Assembly (NCBI GenBank): GCA_038049695.1
Contig: CP142459.1
Span: 69,866,001 to 69,930,000, forward strand
Source: Cinnamomum chago
Lineage: Eukaryota > Streptophyta > Magnoliopsida > Laurales > Lauraceae
DNA length: 64,000 nucleotides
Direction: 5' to 3'
Shown here: positions 34,556 to 46,965 of the stretch, piece by piece
How positions within the stretch are numbered: the first letter of the stretch is position 1
How the letters are laid out: each line of letters begins with the position of its first letter
Position numbers and translations under genes: made by a program
The notes under the pieces: generated by a model
Database searches by the model: none
Told to the model about the DNA's origin: nothing
The model's input: only the letters and a program-made list of their open reading frames with translations

Positions 34556-34749
34556 GATTTCAAGTGGTTCCTTTGCTGAAAACTATTGAGTGAGGAACTT
34601 GGCATTGCAAATCTAGATTTATTTCTCTTGGAAAACAAGAAGACTGCATCAGCCCTCCAGAAGGTTCCCAAAACAGGAGGTGATACTGCTTTGAAGATGA
34701 ACTTCCATATGTACAACTGTTTCTCTCAAGACGCTGCAAATTCAAAATT
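34556..34749 (+). pseudogene. GLR relic, ligand-domain exon, copy B
   Basis: Same decayed S2 exon as 9314-9507, with the same frame change between the GSFAENY part and SEELGIA. The gene was thus already dead when the unit was duplicated. FSQD is followed here by AANSKL. Confidence 0.6.
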
Positions 34750-35953
<1,204 letters not shown>

Positions 35954-36796
35954 TTCTCAGCTGAAAATTTGAATTGCTCCTTGAAATGCATTTACTTTGC
36001 TTTATATTGTAGATTATTATACTTGGTCAGTCACTTCCATTGTACAAGATAGTATTAAAGATGTTTCAGTGACATGAGAACGAAAAAGCAGTGTTAAGCA
36101 GATCTAAGGTGGGGCAAATTGAAGAATCAAACAGAGGCAGCACAAATACTGAGAGAATGCAAATGGAGAAGACAAGCAGAGACGGTATGAACATGAGCAC
36201 TTCACCTCATTCATTCTATGCTGAAATTGTGGATTGCTCCTTAAAATGCATTTAAATTACTTGAGATTGTTGTGCTGGAAATGAGTTGAATGAACTCATT
36301 GAGTTCATTGAGACCTCATAAGCCACTATTGCATAAACCACCCTCTTCTTCACTTATTTCTAATTCTAGTTAAATGAGGACTCACTTGATCCAATTCAAG
36401 TCGAATGGAACCGCGCCTATTATGGAAGTTGATGTACTCCTCGAGATACACACATTGGTATCAAGATTGACCGTATTTGACAAAATATACGATAATTCAT
36501 ATTTACGAAAAAGTCCTTATTTTCCTTCGTTTGAGTCTAAAACCAACTAAATTACCTTAATCTTATTCATTATCACTTCATTAAGTCTAAATCAATCATT
36601 TGAGACTAATCTCATTGAATTTGCTCATTAACCATCATTAGCTTAATTAAACACGATTAATTAGCAATAAGCATACATATAACACAAACTTTTATTAACA
36701 AGCAAGCAAGCATTACACGATAGCCACTTGGGATCTGCAAAAAAAATACAGAAATGATGCAAATGACTATCTTCTTATTATTGTCGTGGGTCACTT
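35954..36796. other. Non-coding DNA in unit B with the empty CACTA target site
   Basis: Includes the second, imperfect copy of the GLR tail region and the single TTA at 36570-36572 where the CACTA element sits in unit A. No gene. Confidence 0.6.
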
Positions 36797-37443
36797 TGTT
36801 GGAAATATGGCTTCAATCCACCAAGGCCCAGCCACCATTATTGACTTCCACTGAGAGCTACCTCAATTGTGCATGTGGTGCACTGGCACTAGATATGACT
36901 CCCAGATATAGAGCCAAAAAATGAGACTTTGAAGCTCACATTGAGTTGTGAGCCACAAATCTCTTTGGGTTGTGAATCACCAAGTGGATTTCTTCCACAT
37001 GCATCATTAAATGCTTTGTCCCCCTTCGAACTCTTATAAAAGGAGGAGGCTATGGAGTGGAAGTAAAAGAGAAGGGAAAAGAAGAGTGGTCAGAAAATGT
37101 AGTCTCTTTTGCAGCGGTGTTTTGTACACCACACAAGAGAATGAGTGAGGTATTGAGTGAACACTGGGATTGGGAATGTGAGGTATTGAGTGAACACTGG
37201 GATTGGGAATGTGAGAGAAATCTCATATGTAGTATACCTCCTCTTGTATATCTCCTCTCTAGCGAATTACTTGTCATCTTCTCCTGTGGACGTAGCCCTC
37301 AATGGGTGAACCACGTAAACCCTCAATGTCTCTCTTTATATGTGTGGTTTGTTTGCATGTGTTCAAGCATCTTGCATCTAGGCCATCGATTACTGGTATT
37401 TCTACTGTGTCACTTTTCTAAACAAATAAGTGGTATCAGAACC
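36797..37443 (+). mobile_element. Ty1/copia LTR relic with primer-binding site, copy B
   Basis: Counterpart of 28346-28935, with the primer-binding site TGGTATCAGAACC at 37431-37443. It is longer than copy A because of a 32-base direct duplication near 37148-37212 and a short extra stretch near 36958-36980. No copia coding sequence follows. Confidence 0.75.
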
Positions 37444-38954
37444 CACTAAGACACTTCCGCACAACACACTTGTGGTAAACGGACTTTGTTGATAGTAGAC
37501 AAAGCTTAAAAACTACATAAGACACACATGAAACATGGATAACTGGGACATAAGTAAAAGCATTGACTGTAGTAGCTTCAACATTCTCATTCAATAGGGG
37601 ATATATTTTTCAATATTTACGAGCCCTGACACCATCGCCATATCAGTCACTTCCCTGAGTTCCCTTAGCACCACTACCGTTTTTTATGTCCCATCAATAC
37701 TTGATTTCCCATCAATGCATTGACATTAGTACCACCACTTACTCAAGTTCTCACATCGACGTTTGCTCCACCATATCCTTAAAAGTCCCAAATTGGCGTT
37801 ACCTCCAATACCTGCACTAATATTCTCTTGGACCGGGGGGTTATTACCTCTAGTACCTGCACTAATATTCCCTTGGACCTGGGGGTTGTTACCTTCCGCA
37901 CCATACTGGGTATTGCCATATGGCTAGCCATAAAATAATTAGGTAGTTGCAATATGAATCCATAAATAGGTAAGACTCAATTGATATTAGATGTTTTTTT
38001 TACTTTTTCCTTTGCCCAGAGCAAAACGGAACTTCATGGCATGTAAATGGGGTCCATCTATCATTAGTCAACCAAAACTACTAATCAGGTTCGCCATGCA
38101 GGCAAAACTCGATCCATGCATCATTTTTATGGCTCTTTCAGGACTAAAGGATAGTGAATAAAATCTGTTTTTAATGCTTTTTTTTTTCTTGGTACATTGA
38201 GAGAGGTGAAAATTGTGTACAATACTACTTTTGGAATCCAAAACCATTACTGCATAGGGGATGTTTAGGATTTCTTTTACGTTCAAACACCCCCACCTAA
38301 TTGCACTATCATTGAATATGGACCTGGGAGAAAAAAGGATAGAAGGACATACCTTATTCTTGGAATCCATATTTTACAAGTGATCTTGAAGTTGCAATTG
38401 AAAAGTTAGAATCCGGCTTATAGATCATAAGGCCACCGATCCAATTTATAAAGAAAAATGCTTGGGGGACAATGGGAATTGTAAAACTCGAGAGACTTCC
38501 TCGCAATGTGCTCAGTTTGTTTTACAATTTCATTAGTCTCCCAGCATTTCTCATTTCTATTAGACAACAGTGATATGTCAATACCAATTAAAATTGAGAT
38601 TTGAATGGACATTATAACTGCTGCATTAATTCATTGGCCTGACTTCTTATTTTACAGTTACCAAAAAGTCTCAAAGTAGAGTCAAGCAAAATAATCATAA
38701 ATAAATGTCTGAAGATAAGGCTTACGAAATTGTGATTGTCCTCCAGGTAATTAGAGGATTGGAGTTTTTCTTGCAAGCAACTTTAAAAGTAGGGCTCATC
38801 AGAACCTGATAGGAAGTGAGCCATGTTTACTATTCTCACAAGGAAGACTTGTGAATTTGTCCAATATCTATAACCAGGGGTTGATCTCAGGCGCTTACTC
38901 GCGTGGGAGAAGCCCTTCCATGGGCTCGCTTTTGCTCCTCGTGCAATGAATTTT
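37444..38954. other. End of unit B and right flank
   Basis: Non-coding. The duplicated unit ends at 38056 and later sequence is unique in the window. Only short chance frames on the minus strand (for example 38370-38068) without known domains. Confidence 0.45.
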
Positions 38955-39025
38955 GAAAATTCTATATGCACCCACCTATTTTGCTGCGCACGCCCAGCAA
39001 AATAGGGGGTGCATATAGAATTTTC
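38955..39025. repeat. Short hairpin element
   Basis: The left arm (38955-38986), starting GAAAATTCTATATGCACCC, pairs with the right arm (38995-39025) around an eight-base loop, with one or two mismatches. A related one-sided sequence (AAATTCTATTTACACCCAC) occurs near 1148. Probably a MITE end or foldback relic. Confidence 0.7.
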
Positions 39026-39407
39026 CAGTGAATTTTATTAATACAATTAGGTCTAATGCCATCTGATGGACAGGAGTATGGCCCACATTTCTGTACAACC
39101 CGCACCAGGATATAGCCTTAATTGAAGCCCTAGCCCCGAACGATGATCATTGTATGTGTGGCCCACTCGACCAAATCAATGATTGGTTAGCGAACAACTT
39201 TTTTTTTTACTAAGCTACGTGCTGATGTCTGATGGGTTTTCAATTTTCCTCCGTTTCTGTTTTACTACTTGAAAAAGGAAGACTATGCGAGAGCCGCGTT
39301 GGCCCACTCAGGGGCAGATTTAGGAAATTTAACTTTGAGTTCTCTTTGTAAAAATATATATATATTAAGGGAAGGGGCAAATGTCTCCTTCTCTCTCTAT
39401 ATATATA
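39026..39407. other. Non-coding DNA
   Basis: No gene seen; an AT microsatellite begins near 39354. Confidence 0.4.
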
Positions 39408-39544
39408 GGTGGGTATTAAAGTGAGGGATACTCCCCTTTTTGGGAAGTTTCAAGTACAAAAGCATATCTTCTAAAAAAGTACAAACATACTTTGGTACTT
39501 GAAACTTCCAAAAAAGGAAAGTGTCCCTCACTTGAATATTACCC
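39408..39544. mobile_element. MITE in a TA microsatellite, copy 1
   Basis: A 137-bp hairpin element. The left end GGTGGGTATTAAAGTGAGGG pairs with the right end, read on the other strand as GGGTAATATTCAAGTGAGGG. Inside, TTTCAAGTAC and its complement flank the centre. Both sides are (TA)n. Related to 50609-50790. Confidence 0.75.
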
Positions 39545-40149
39545 ATATATATGAGAGATATCTTTCATTTTAAATGAGAGATTGTGTGGGGGCCCTCACA
39601 TCCATATCCAATGCCAACAACTTAAATGTGAAGGCTGATGAGTACATGTAAAATATTGCATATTTTACCCCTCATTAGTCCAAGTTTTATCAGCATCTCA
39701 TATGTATATCATTTGCTTTATACGGAGATTTTATCCTTTTATCACATTAACGAACTTATTGAAGAAATCTTGGTGAAGTGTTCAAGAATTCCAAAAAAAA
39801 AGAGGAAAAGACTTTAAGGATAAAAGAAATTATTTTTTAATACAAAGGAGTGGTTGATGTTTTGGTCAGAGCTTGGGTTGTTATGAAATAGGTTATGGAG
39901 TCAAAACCTTTCAATTGTATATTATTTTTTTCTTACCTATAAAATATTTCATCCAACTCACCTATCCACCAATCAAAGTTTGTCATGGCAAAGAAAAGAA
40001 CATCTTGGATGGGAGCAAAATCCATAAAGCTTAACAATGTTGGGATGACGGATTTCTGTTAATGCTTTTATCTCATTTCTAAAACTCCTATGGCCAGTTT
40101 CCTCACCATCTTCTTGTGGGTGGAGTTTTTTTTATGGCTACTACTTGAC
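39545..40149. other. Non-coding DNA left of the LINE
   Basis: AT-rich, no gene recognised. I looked for the left copy of a LINE target duplication here and did not find a convincing one. Confidence 0.4.
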
Positions 40150-40192
40150 GTGTAGATAGATCCACTCTATACACCTTTCCATACTACCAACC

Positions 40193-42241
40193 ATGCCTCC
40201 CGATCGGAATCATACCTCCCGTCCTTCCCCAGATCCTAACCCCCTGGCGGCAGACTCCCCTCCCTCCTTTCCAATCTTTTCGGGTCCTCCTCCATCCACC
40301 CTCCCCTCCTCCTCTCTTTATCACAACTCCATTCCCCTATCAGACGGCTTACAAATTTCATCATTGCCTCCTCCTCTGTTTCTGATCAGTCCTCAGCCCC
40401 AGATACAGGTCTCTTCTCCTTTTTGGGATCAAACTCAGCTTCCCCTGCACCAACTTCAGTGTAGGCTTCCCCTACCCCCTTTCACTATTTCGGCCTCTCC
40501 CCCATTTCCTAACCCTACCCCTATCCTTCCGTCGCTACCATCTCTTCCCAACCCTAGCTCGCTAGACCAACCTCAAATCCCCCCTTTCTTACCCCATATC
40601 AACCCCTCTCCCCCAGCCTCTACAGCCTTCCCTAGTCCGTTCATCCTACCTCTAACTTCTCCCTTTACCCAAACTCCAATCGCTAACTCCCCCCATTCCC
40701 ATTCCCTACCCAGCTCCATTCATCTGTCTCATCCTCTCGGGGTCCTTACTCAGACTCTCCCTTTTAACCACCTGAATACCCTTCTTCCAAATCCTTTAGG
40801 TCAACCCTCTTCTGCCTCTTCCAAATCGTACGCCAGTTGTCTTTCCCATCCTGTTTTTTCCTCCCCTCCAACCATCCTCCCTCCGGAAATGATCGATGGC
40901 AAGCTTACAATCAGGATCCCCCTCCAAATAGTCCTCTCCAGCAAACAATATTTCCCCCATTCGGCTATTGGAAAATTTGTGGGCGGGAGACCTTCCCTGG
41001 AAGCTCTGGAACATTGGGTGCTCTCCTCGTGACATCTGTCAAGACAATGCTTGATCTCGCTCACAGAGAAAGGTAACTTTATCTTTAGATTCTATTCCAA
41101 GGAGGATAGGGATAACCTGATTGACAATAGTCCTCTCCTTATGGATGGTAAGAAACTCCTCCTTCATCCTTGGGCTCCAGGTCAGGATGAATCTAATTGG
41201 CCCTCAGAAGCCCTATTTGGATTAGACTCAAAGGAATTCCCTACCACTGCTGGAATAGCGACATTCTACTCTCGATTGCTGCCTCCATAGGCAAGCCGCT
41301 TCGGCTTGATGAAACCACTGCCAAGCAGAGGATGCTTTCCTTTGCTCAAGTCCAAGTTCTGTTGAATGCGGCAATCTCTTCACCAAAGGTTCTCTCCATA
41401 GAATTGGAAGGTGAAGGAACAGGGGTTGTAGATGTCCAATACGAATCCATTCCCTGCCATGTTTGTCTCTCGCCTGGCCATCTCCCAGCTAAATGCCCTT
41501 TTAAAACAGGCAGCAGTGTTAATTGTTTCATCTACTCCTTTGAATTCTGGTTCAGAGGCTGAAGCTACTCCTCAGGTCTGTTCAGCTCCTATATTTATCT
41601 CTTCTCATCCAGGGATATCTGGGACCGTTGTTGTCCCAGTGGGCAGTACTCAGGCGCCAAGCAATCAGCTACTCAAGGTAACCAATGAATCTGTTTGCAA
41701 ATATGTCCCTGCTACCGATCCAACTCCCAAGACCTCTTCTCCTTATGCTTCAGCCATATCTACCCTACAAATTAGTCTGGTCCCAGAGCCCTCCTCTTCC
41801 AAATCCCTCCTTCCTTCAACCTATGGTTATCCTCTATCTTCAGCCAATCCTCTCTCCGCTTTCCTAACGGATGTAGCTTTTGAAATCTTGGGGAAAATCC
41901 CGGCTCCTATCCTCGATTGTTCTAATACTTTTTCTATCTTGGAGAACTGTACCTCAGAAGATCCTACCCTTTCCTATGCAAATTTGAAAAAGCTGTCGGG
42001 TGGCCATACTAGAAAGGAAAGAATTACCCCTCTACAGGTGACTGTGACATCCCCCTTGCCTTCACAAATTAACTCTCCTACAGCTCCTCCCCTTCCTATC
42101 CAAACCTCTACCAGAGAAGTGCCCTTGGTGGTTGACCTCTCTCCTTTCAAGGTTAAAGTCAATAGGAACCCCAAAGGGAAAGGTCTTTCTTCTTCTAAGA
42201 TGAAGACTTCCTCGGGCCCTCCCCCCAAATTAGTTTCCTAA
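40193..42241 (+). pseudogene. LINE ORF1: DUF4283 and zinc knuckle protein
   Basis: The first about 250 codons are proline- and serine-rich. Then come a DUF4283-like region (GNFIFRFYSKEDRDN, VWIRLKGIPYHCW after a frame change) and a CCHC knuckle CHVCLSPGHLPAKC (41455-41496). This is the usual ORF1 of plant L1 elements, an RNA-binding partner in retrotransposition. One in-frame stop (near 41033) and two frame changes (between 41197 and 41290, and between 41432 and 41562) break it. The final part from about 41432 is open and ends TAA overlapping the ATG of ORF2. Confidence 0.8.
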
Positions 42242-45200
42242 TGATCAAAATTATTTACTGGAATTGTAGAGGTATATGTAATACCCCTACAAAGACCATG
42301 GTCTCTCACCTCTTAGAAGTTCACTCCCCTGACATCATTTTCCTCTCTGAGCCTAAGTCTAACCTTGACTCCTTTTCTAATGGTGCCTCTCCCTTGGCTA
42401 TTCCCCTTCCTTTTCTAACACTGAGAACTCTTTGTGGTGTCTCTGTAATCAAAGTTCCAATTTCTCTTTTGCTCTTCTAGACCTATCCCCCCAGCATATC
42501 TCCATTTCCATCTCAGACGCTCTGTCTTCCTCCTCCTCCATTATCACAGGTGTCTATGGCTCGACTGACTACAGGCTGAGGAGAAATCTCTGGGACTACC
42601 TAGTCAGCAGCTCCCCTCCTTCTATTCCCTAGTGTGTGATCGGAGACTTTAATGCCATTCTCCTGGCTAAAGAAAAGCTTAGCACTTGCCCCCCCTCCTC
42701 CCTCTCGGTCAAGGAGTTTAATGAGTTGGCTTTGGCTGCTGGGTTGAAAGACCTTAGTTTCAGAGGTAATAGATTCACCTGGGCTAACAATAGGCAAGGT
42801 CAGGCCTTTGTGGCAGCTAGGTTGGATCGAGCCTTTTCCAATTCCAAGTGGCTGGACACTTTTGTGGACCCTGTTGTGAATCACCTCCCCAGAATATGCT
42901 CTGATAACAGCCCCATTATCTTATCCAGTAGGCAATGCCTCTCTTTTGTCAATAGACCTTTCAGATTTGAAGAAAAATGGCTCTCTCATGCCTCTTTCTC
43001 TAAAATGGTTGAAGATAGATGGGCTTCTCCTAGGACTAGTACCCCTCAGTTTATCTTAGCTTGCAAACTGAAGACCCTCAAATTCAATCTCAAGATTTGG
43101 AGTAAGGAGGTCTTTGGTCATTTGAAGTCCCATATAGCTGAGGCAGAATCCTTAGTCTTGGCTAAGCAAGAAGCCTTTGAAACTGACCCCAGTGACTCCC
43201 TCCTCAAGGATCTAAATCAGGCCAAAGCCTCCCTCCACAATTGGCTTAACGCAGAAGCTACTCACTGGAAGCAGCGGGCTAAGATTAAGTGGCTTCATGA
43301 AGGAGATAGAAATACTAAATTCTTCCACCTCTTAGCTAAGGCTAGAGGTATCCGCAACCTTATTGATAAGATCAAGGTTGATGGCAATCTTCTTGAAGAA
43401 GATATTCAAATCAAAGATCAGACTTCTTCTCACTTCTCTAATCTTTTCAAAGCTGATTCAGTCATCCCAAATGAAGCCCTTTTCTGCTTGCCGGGTCCTT
43501 CTGTCACAGAGGAGCAAAATAAGTCTTTTGTTGCTATCCCTTCTCCAGAGGAAATAAGATTGGCTGTCTTCCAGCTCAAAAGGAGTAGTTCCCCTGGGCC
43601 GAATGGTTTCACTGGAGCTTTCTTTACTAACTGTTGGCCCATTGTGAGTAAAGAAGTCATAGAGGCAGTTACCCATCTTTTCTCTTCTTGCCGTCTGCTG
43701 CGAGAAACCAATGCCTTTTTCATCTCTCTTATCCCCAAAAAATCCTCTCCTGAATCTTTCTCTGATTTTAGACCAATTAGCCTCTTAAACCTTACCTATA
43801 AAATTTCCTCTAAGATCCTAGCCTCTAGACTATCAACCATCCTTCCTCTCCTTATCTCCCACAGCCAAGCAGCCTTCGTCAAGGGAAGATCGATCCATCG
43901 CAATGTTGGTTTAGCCCATGATCTTATTCAAAAGCTTAACTCCAAGATTAGTGGTGGGTCAGTTTGTTTGAAGTTGGACATCTCCAAGGCATTTGACATG
44001 CTCCAATGGAACTTCCTCTTTAGAGCCCTCAAGTTTTTCAACTTTTCTTCGACATGGATCAACCTGATTAGAGAGATGATTGGGACAAGTAGAGGCTCCG
44101 TTCTGATCAACAACAGCCCCTGTGGCTTCTTTCCCTCCTCCTATGGGTTACGCCAAGGGGACCCCCTGTCCCCTTATTTGTTCATCCTGGCTGAAGAGGT
44201 CCTTAGCCTTCATATTGAGCAGCTCAGGTCCTCCGGAAAGATAGTGCCAATCTCTCCAATTCCTTCCACCCCTTGCCATCTGCTATATGCTGACGACATT
44301 CTGTTCTTCCTCAAAGCTCATAAATCTGGACTAAGGCAAATCCGAGCTCTTCTTTCCAAGTACGAAGTCTCCTCCGGCCAATGCTTTAACCTCCACAAGA
44401 GCAGCCTTTTCCTGGGCAAATGCACCGCTAGAAGAGCCCAAATGATTTCAGCTCTTCTCCCTATCAGCAGTTCCTATCTTCTTTGGCTCCTCCAGACACT
44501 ACCATTTCCATCCTCTTCTGGATTCCATTAAAGCTAGGCTGGATGGTTGGAAGACCAAGTGTCTCTCATTTGCGGGAAGATTGATTCTGGTTAAGCATGT
44601 GCTTTCCTCTATTCCTCTCCACATCTCCCTTGTCATTCCAATCCCTAGCAAAACTAGTCTCCAGATTGAACACTTGATGCGTAATTTTCTCTGGTCTTCT
44701 AGTTCGGAAAAAAGGAGGAGTAATATGGTGAAATGGGATATCGTTTGTTTGCCAAAAGCGGAGGGAGGCTTTGGTCTCCGTAGGGTTAAGGAGTTCAACG
44801 ATGCTTGCTTATTGAAATTAGGGTGGTCTGCTGCAACTTCGGTTTCCATCTAGGCTAGCTGGTTTCGTGGTAGATATTTCAGGAATTCTCCTATTTGGTT
44901 CTCTAGAAACCCAAAGGCTGGGTCTTGCATTTGGAAAAGGATCAGATCCTTGGCAGTTTTCCTTCAGCTTGACAGCTTCTGGACTCTTAGGAATGGTCAC
45001 TCGATCCTCCTGTGGCTTGACAACTGGATTGATCATGATCCAATAGCGCCAAGATTTCCCCTCCTCCAATTTTCTGATAGTGACCAAGTGGAGGATATTA
45101 TTCTAGGAAATGCTTGGAACATCCCAGTTTCCATTCCGGTGGATTTGCATAACTTTCTTATACAGCAGTCCAGTCTCATCCATCTTCCAGGCTCTTCAGT

Positions 45201-45795
45201 CCATGATAAACTCTCTTGGAAAGGTTCTTCATCTGGGGACCTAACTTTCAAATAAGCCTGGGATGCTTTAAGATCCAGAGAAGATGTTGTTGTTTGGTCT
45301 GAGCTTGTTTGGAATAATCTCATCTATCCGAGGCTTTCTTGCTTCAGCTGGCGTCTTATACTCCGGAAAACGCCCACTGATTTCTTGGCTATGAAAAAAG
45401 GTGTTTCTCTGGCGTCAAGATGCTACTCCTATCACAATGATGGCGAATCATACCTTCACATCTTCTTCTTTTGTAGTTTAGCTTTTCAGCTATGGACTTG
45501 GATTCTCAGCCTAGATGGTCTTCCCCCAGCTCTTCCTCTTTCAGCTTCTTCTGTCTGGGTTGCCTTATCTCAAGGTGTTGATGTCCATGGAAGAAAAACT
45601 ACTGCTGCGATTTTCTTCCAAGCCATCTATGCCCTCTGGTTCTCCCGGAACGAAGCCAAGCATCGAAATAAGGTCCCTACTCTGATGTCTACCAAGTTGT
45701 TTTTCTTAGATAGTCTTAATGGATTGATTAGCTCCTTTAAAGGTTCTAGATTACCTTCTCATCCTTTATTGAGGGCTCTTGGTTTGATAATTTAA
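42241..45795 (+). pseudogene. LINE ORF2: endonuclease and reverse transcriptase
   Basis: Domains in order: an apurinic-type endonuclease (IIYWNCRG, FLSEPKS, GDFNAIL, RLDRAFSN), a reverse transcriptase (FISLIPKK, FRPISLLN, AFVKGRSI, KLDISKAFD, GLRQGDPLSPYLF, YADDILFF at 44286-44309) and a zinc-binding tail (zf-RVT, about 45300-45500). The last endonuclease block reads SDNSP where active enzymes have SDHSP, so the catalytic histidine is lost. The RT block PGPNGF replaces the common PGPDGF. The longest open part is 42636-44531; frame changes lie near 42450 and 44500, and stops near 44850 and 45255. Confidence 0.88.
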
Positions 45796-46305
45796 GGGCT
45801 CCTGGGCTGTGCTTGCTGCGTTGCTCTTTGCCCTGCCTAGGTTCCCTCTGCTCTCAGCAGTCAAGTTGCATTCTCTTTCAGCTGTTCTCTTTCTTTTGGC
45901 TGCTGGGGGTGTCTGGTTCAGTCTCTGTGAAGGCCTTCTCTCTTGGGTTTTGCTTTGATCCTTGGAGTATTCTTTGTTGTTGGTGCTGTGCTGTTCCATC
46001 TCTGCTGCCCTGCTTAAGAGTCCTTTTAATTTGGAGTGGTATGTTCTGCTGCGTTTGGGGCTGTGGGTGCTGGTGTAGTGCTGTGCTTCTATTTGCTGTT
46101 AGTGTCTGCTCTGGAGCTTTCCCTGTTATTCTTGTTTGCCTTCTCTGTTTTTCTTTTTGGTGTTGTCTTCCTGTTTTTGCTTCCTCCTTTTTATGAGGTG
46201 GCCTTTTTTGTTCTGTTTGCATGCATTTGGTTGTATTTTTTTCTTCTCCTTCTCTTGGGGGCTTTGCCCTTCTCAATACAAATTTATCATTTAGCAAAAA
46301 AAAAA

Positions 46306-46756
46306 GCTTGTCAAGGCACAAATCTTTTTTTTCTTTGGTTCTCATTTCCATTTTTTCTCTCTTTTTTTTTCTTTCTACTTTTCTTTTTGGTTTCAACTTT
46401 CAAATTCCTTTATTCCTTTGTCATCCCTTTGTAGAACATCTTTCTTTTTTAGCCCATGTTAAGTCTTCATCGCTAATGCTCAAATCCTTCATTTCCTCAT
46501 GTATCCTTACCCTTCTAAAAAACAATAGGTAAAAAGAGTGTATATATATATATATATATATATGTGGGTGATGAGGCTTGAGACAATGAAGGAAGGTTTC
46601 TTGTAAAACAGGCTCAAGATGGCTACTTAAGGTATAAAATGTAATAGGTGGATTCAAAATTTGGCCATTGGTTTCTGTTTTTTTTTTTTTTAATAGAATG
46701 CCTATCTTCTCCTAAGTTCAGAAAAATGCATCATAAGCTACAACTCAAGGTTTCTT
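46306..46756. other. Non-coding DNA with microsatellites
   Basis: A T-rich stretch, a (TA)n run at about 46539-46562 and a T-run at 46679-46692. No gene. Confidence 0.5.
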
Positions 46757-46882
46757 CGCATTTTGATGTCGCCTCTATAGTTAGAACAATGAATAAAAAT
46801 CAACTGGAAAATAAAAATCCTAAACTTTCACGATCACATCTTCAACTATTGTTCTAACTATAGAGGTGACATCAAAATGACG
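46757..46882. repeat. Hairpin (MITE-like) repeat
   Basis: The left arm with TTTTGATGTCGCCTCTATAG then TTAGAACAAT (46757-46790) pairs with its near-perfect complement at 46847-46882, around a 56-base spacer. Size and form fit a small MITE; family unknown. Confidence 0.7.
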
Positions 46883-46956
46883 AGATCACTGATGAAAGGA
46901 AAAGTGTAAAAAATTAGCCTGATTGAGTCAAGCTAATGGCTGGCAGATTGAATTAT

Positions 46957-46965
46957 TAGATCATG
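46957..46965 (+). repeat. Left target duplication of the MULE-like palindrome
   Basis: TAGATCATG, matched with one mismatch by TAGATCGTG at 49263-49271. Nine bases is the Mutator target size. Confidence 0.75.

Larger units (their letters stand above)
40150..46305 (+). mobile_element. L1-type LINE (plant), decayed
   Basis: Two reading frames in the plant L1 layout (40193-42241 and 42241-about 45795), a T/G-rich 3' tail, and a terminal A-run (46296-46305). The length of about 6.1 kb is near full, so the 5' end is probably present, but no target duplication was found. Several frameshifts and stops interrupt both frames, so it is no longer mobile. Confidence 0.88.

Noticed and set aside
45813-46434. 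Plus- and minus-strand frames after the LINE RT
   Set aside because: T/G-rich 3' tail of the LINE; the proteins are runs of Phe, Leu, Ser or Lys with no known fold.
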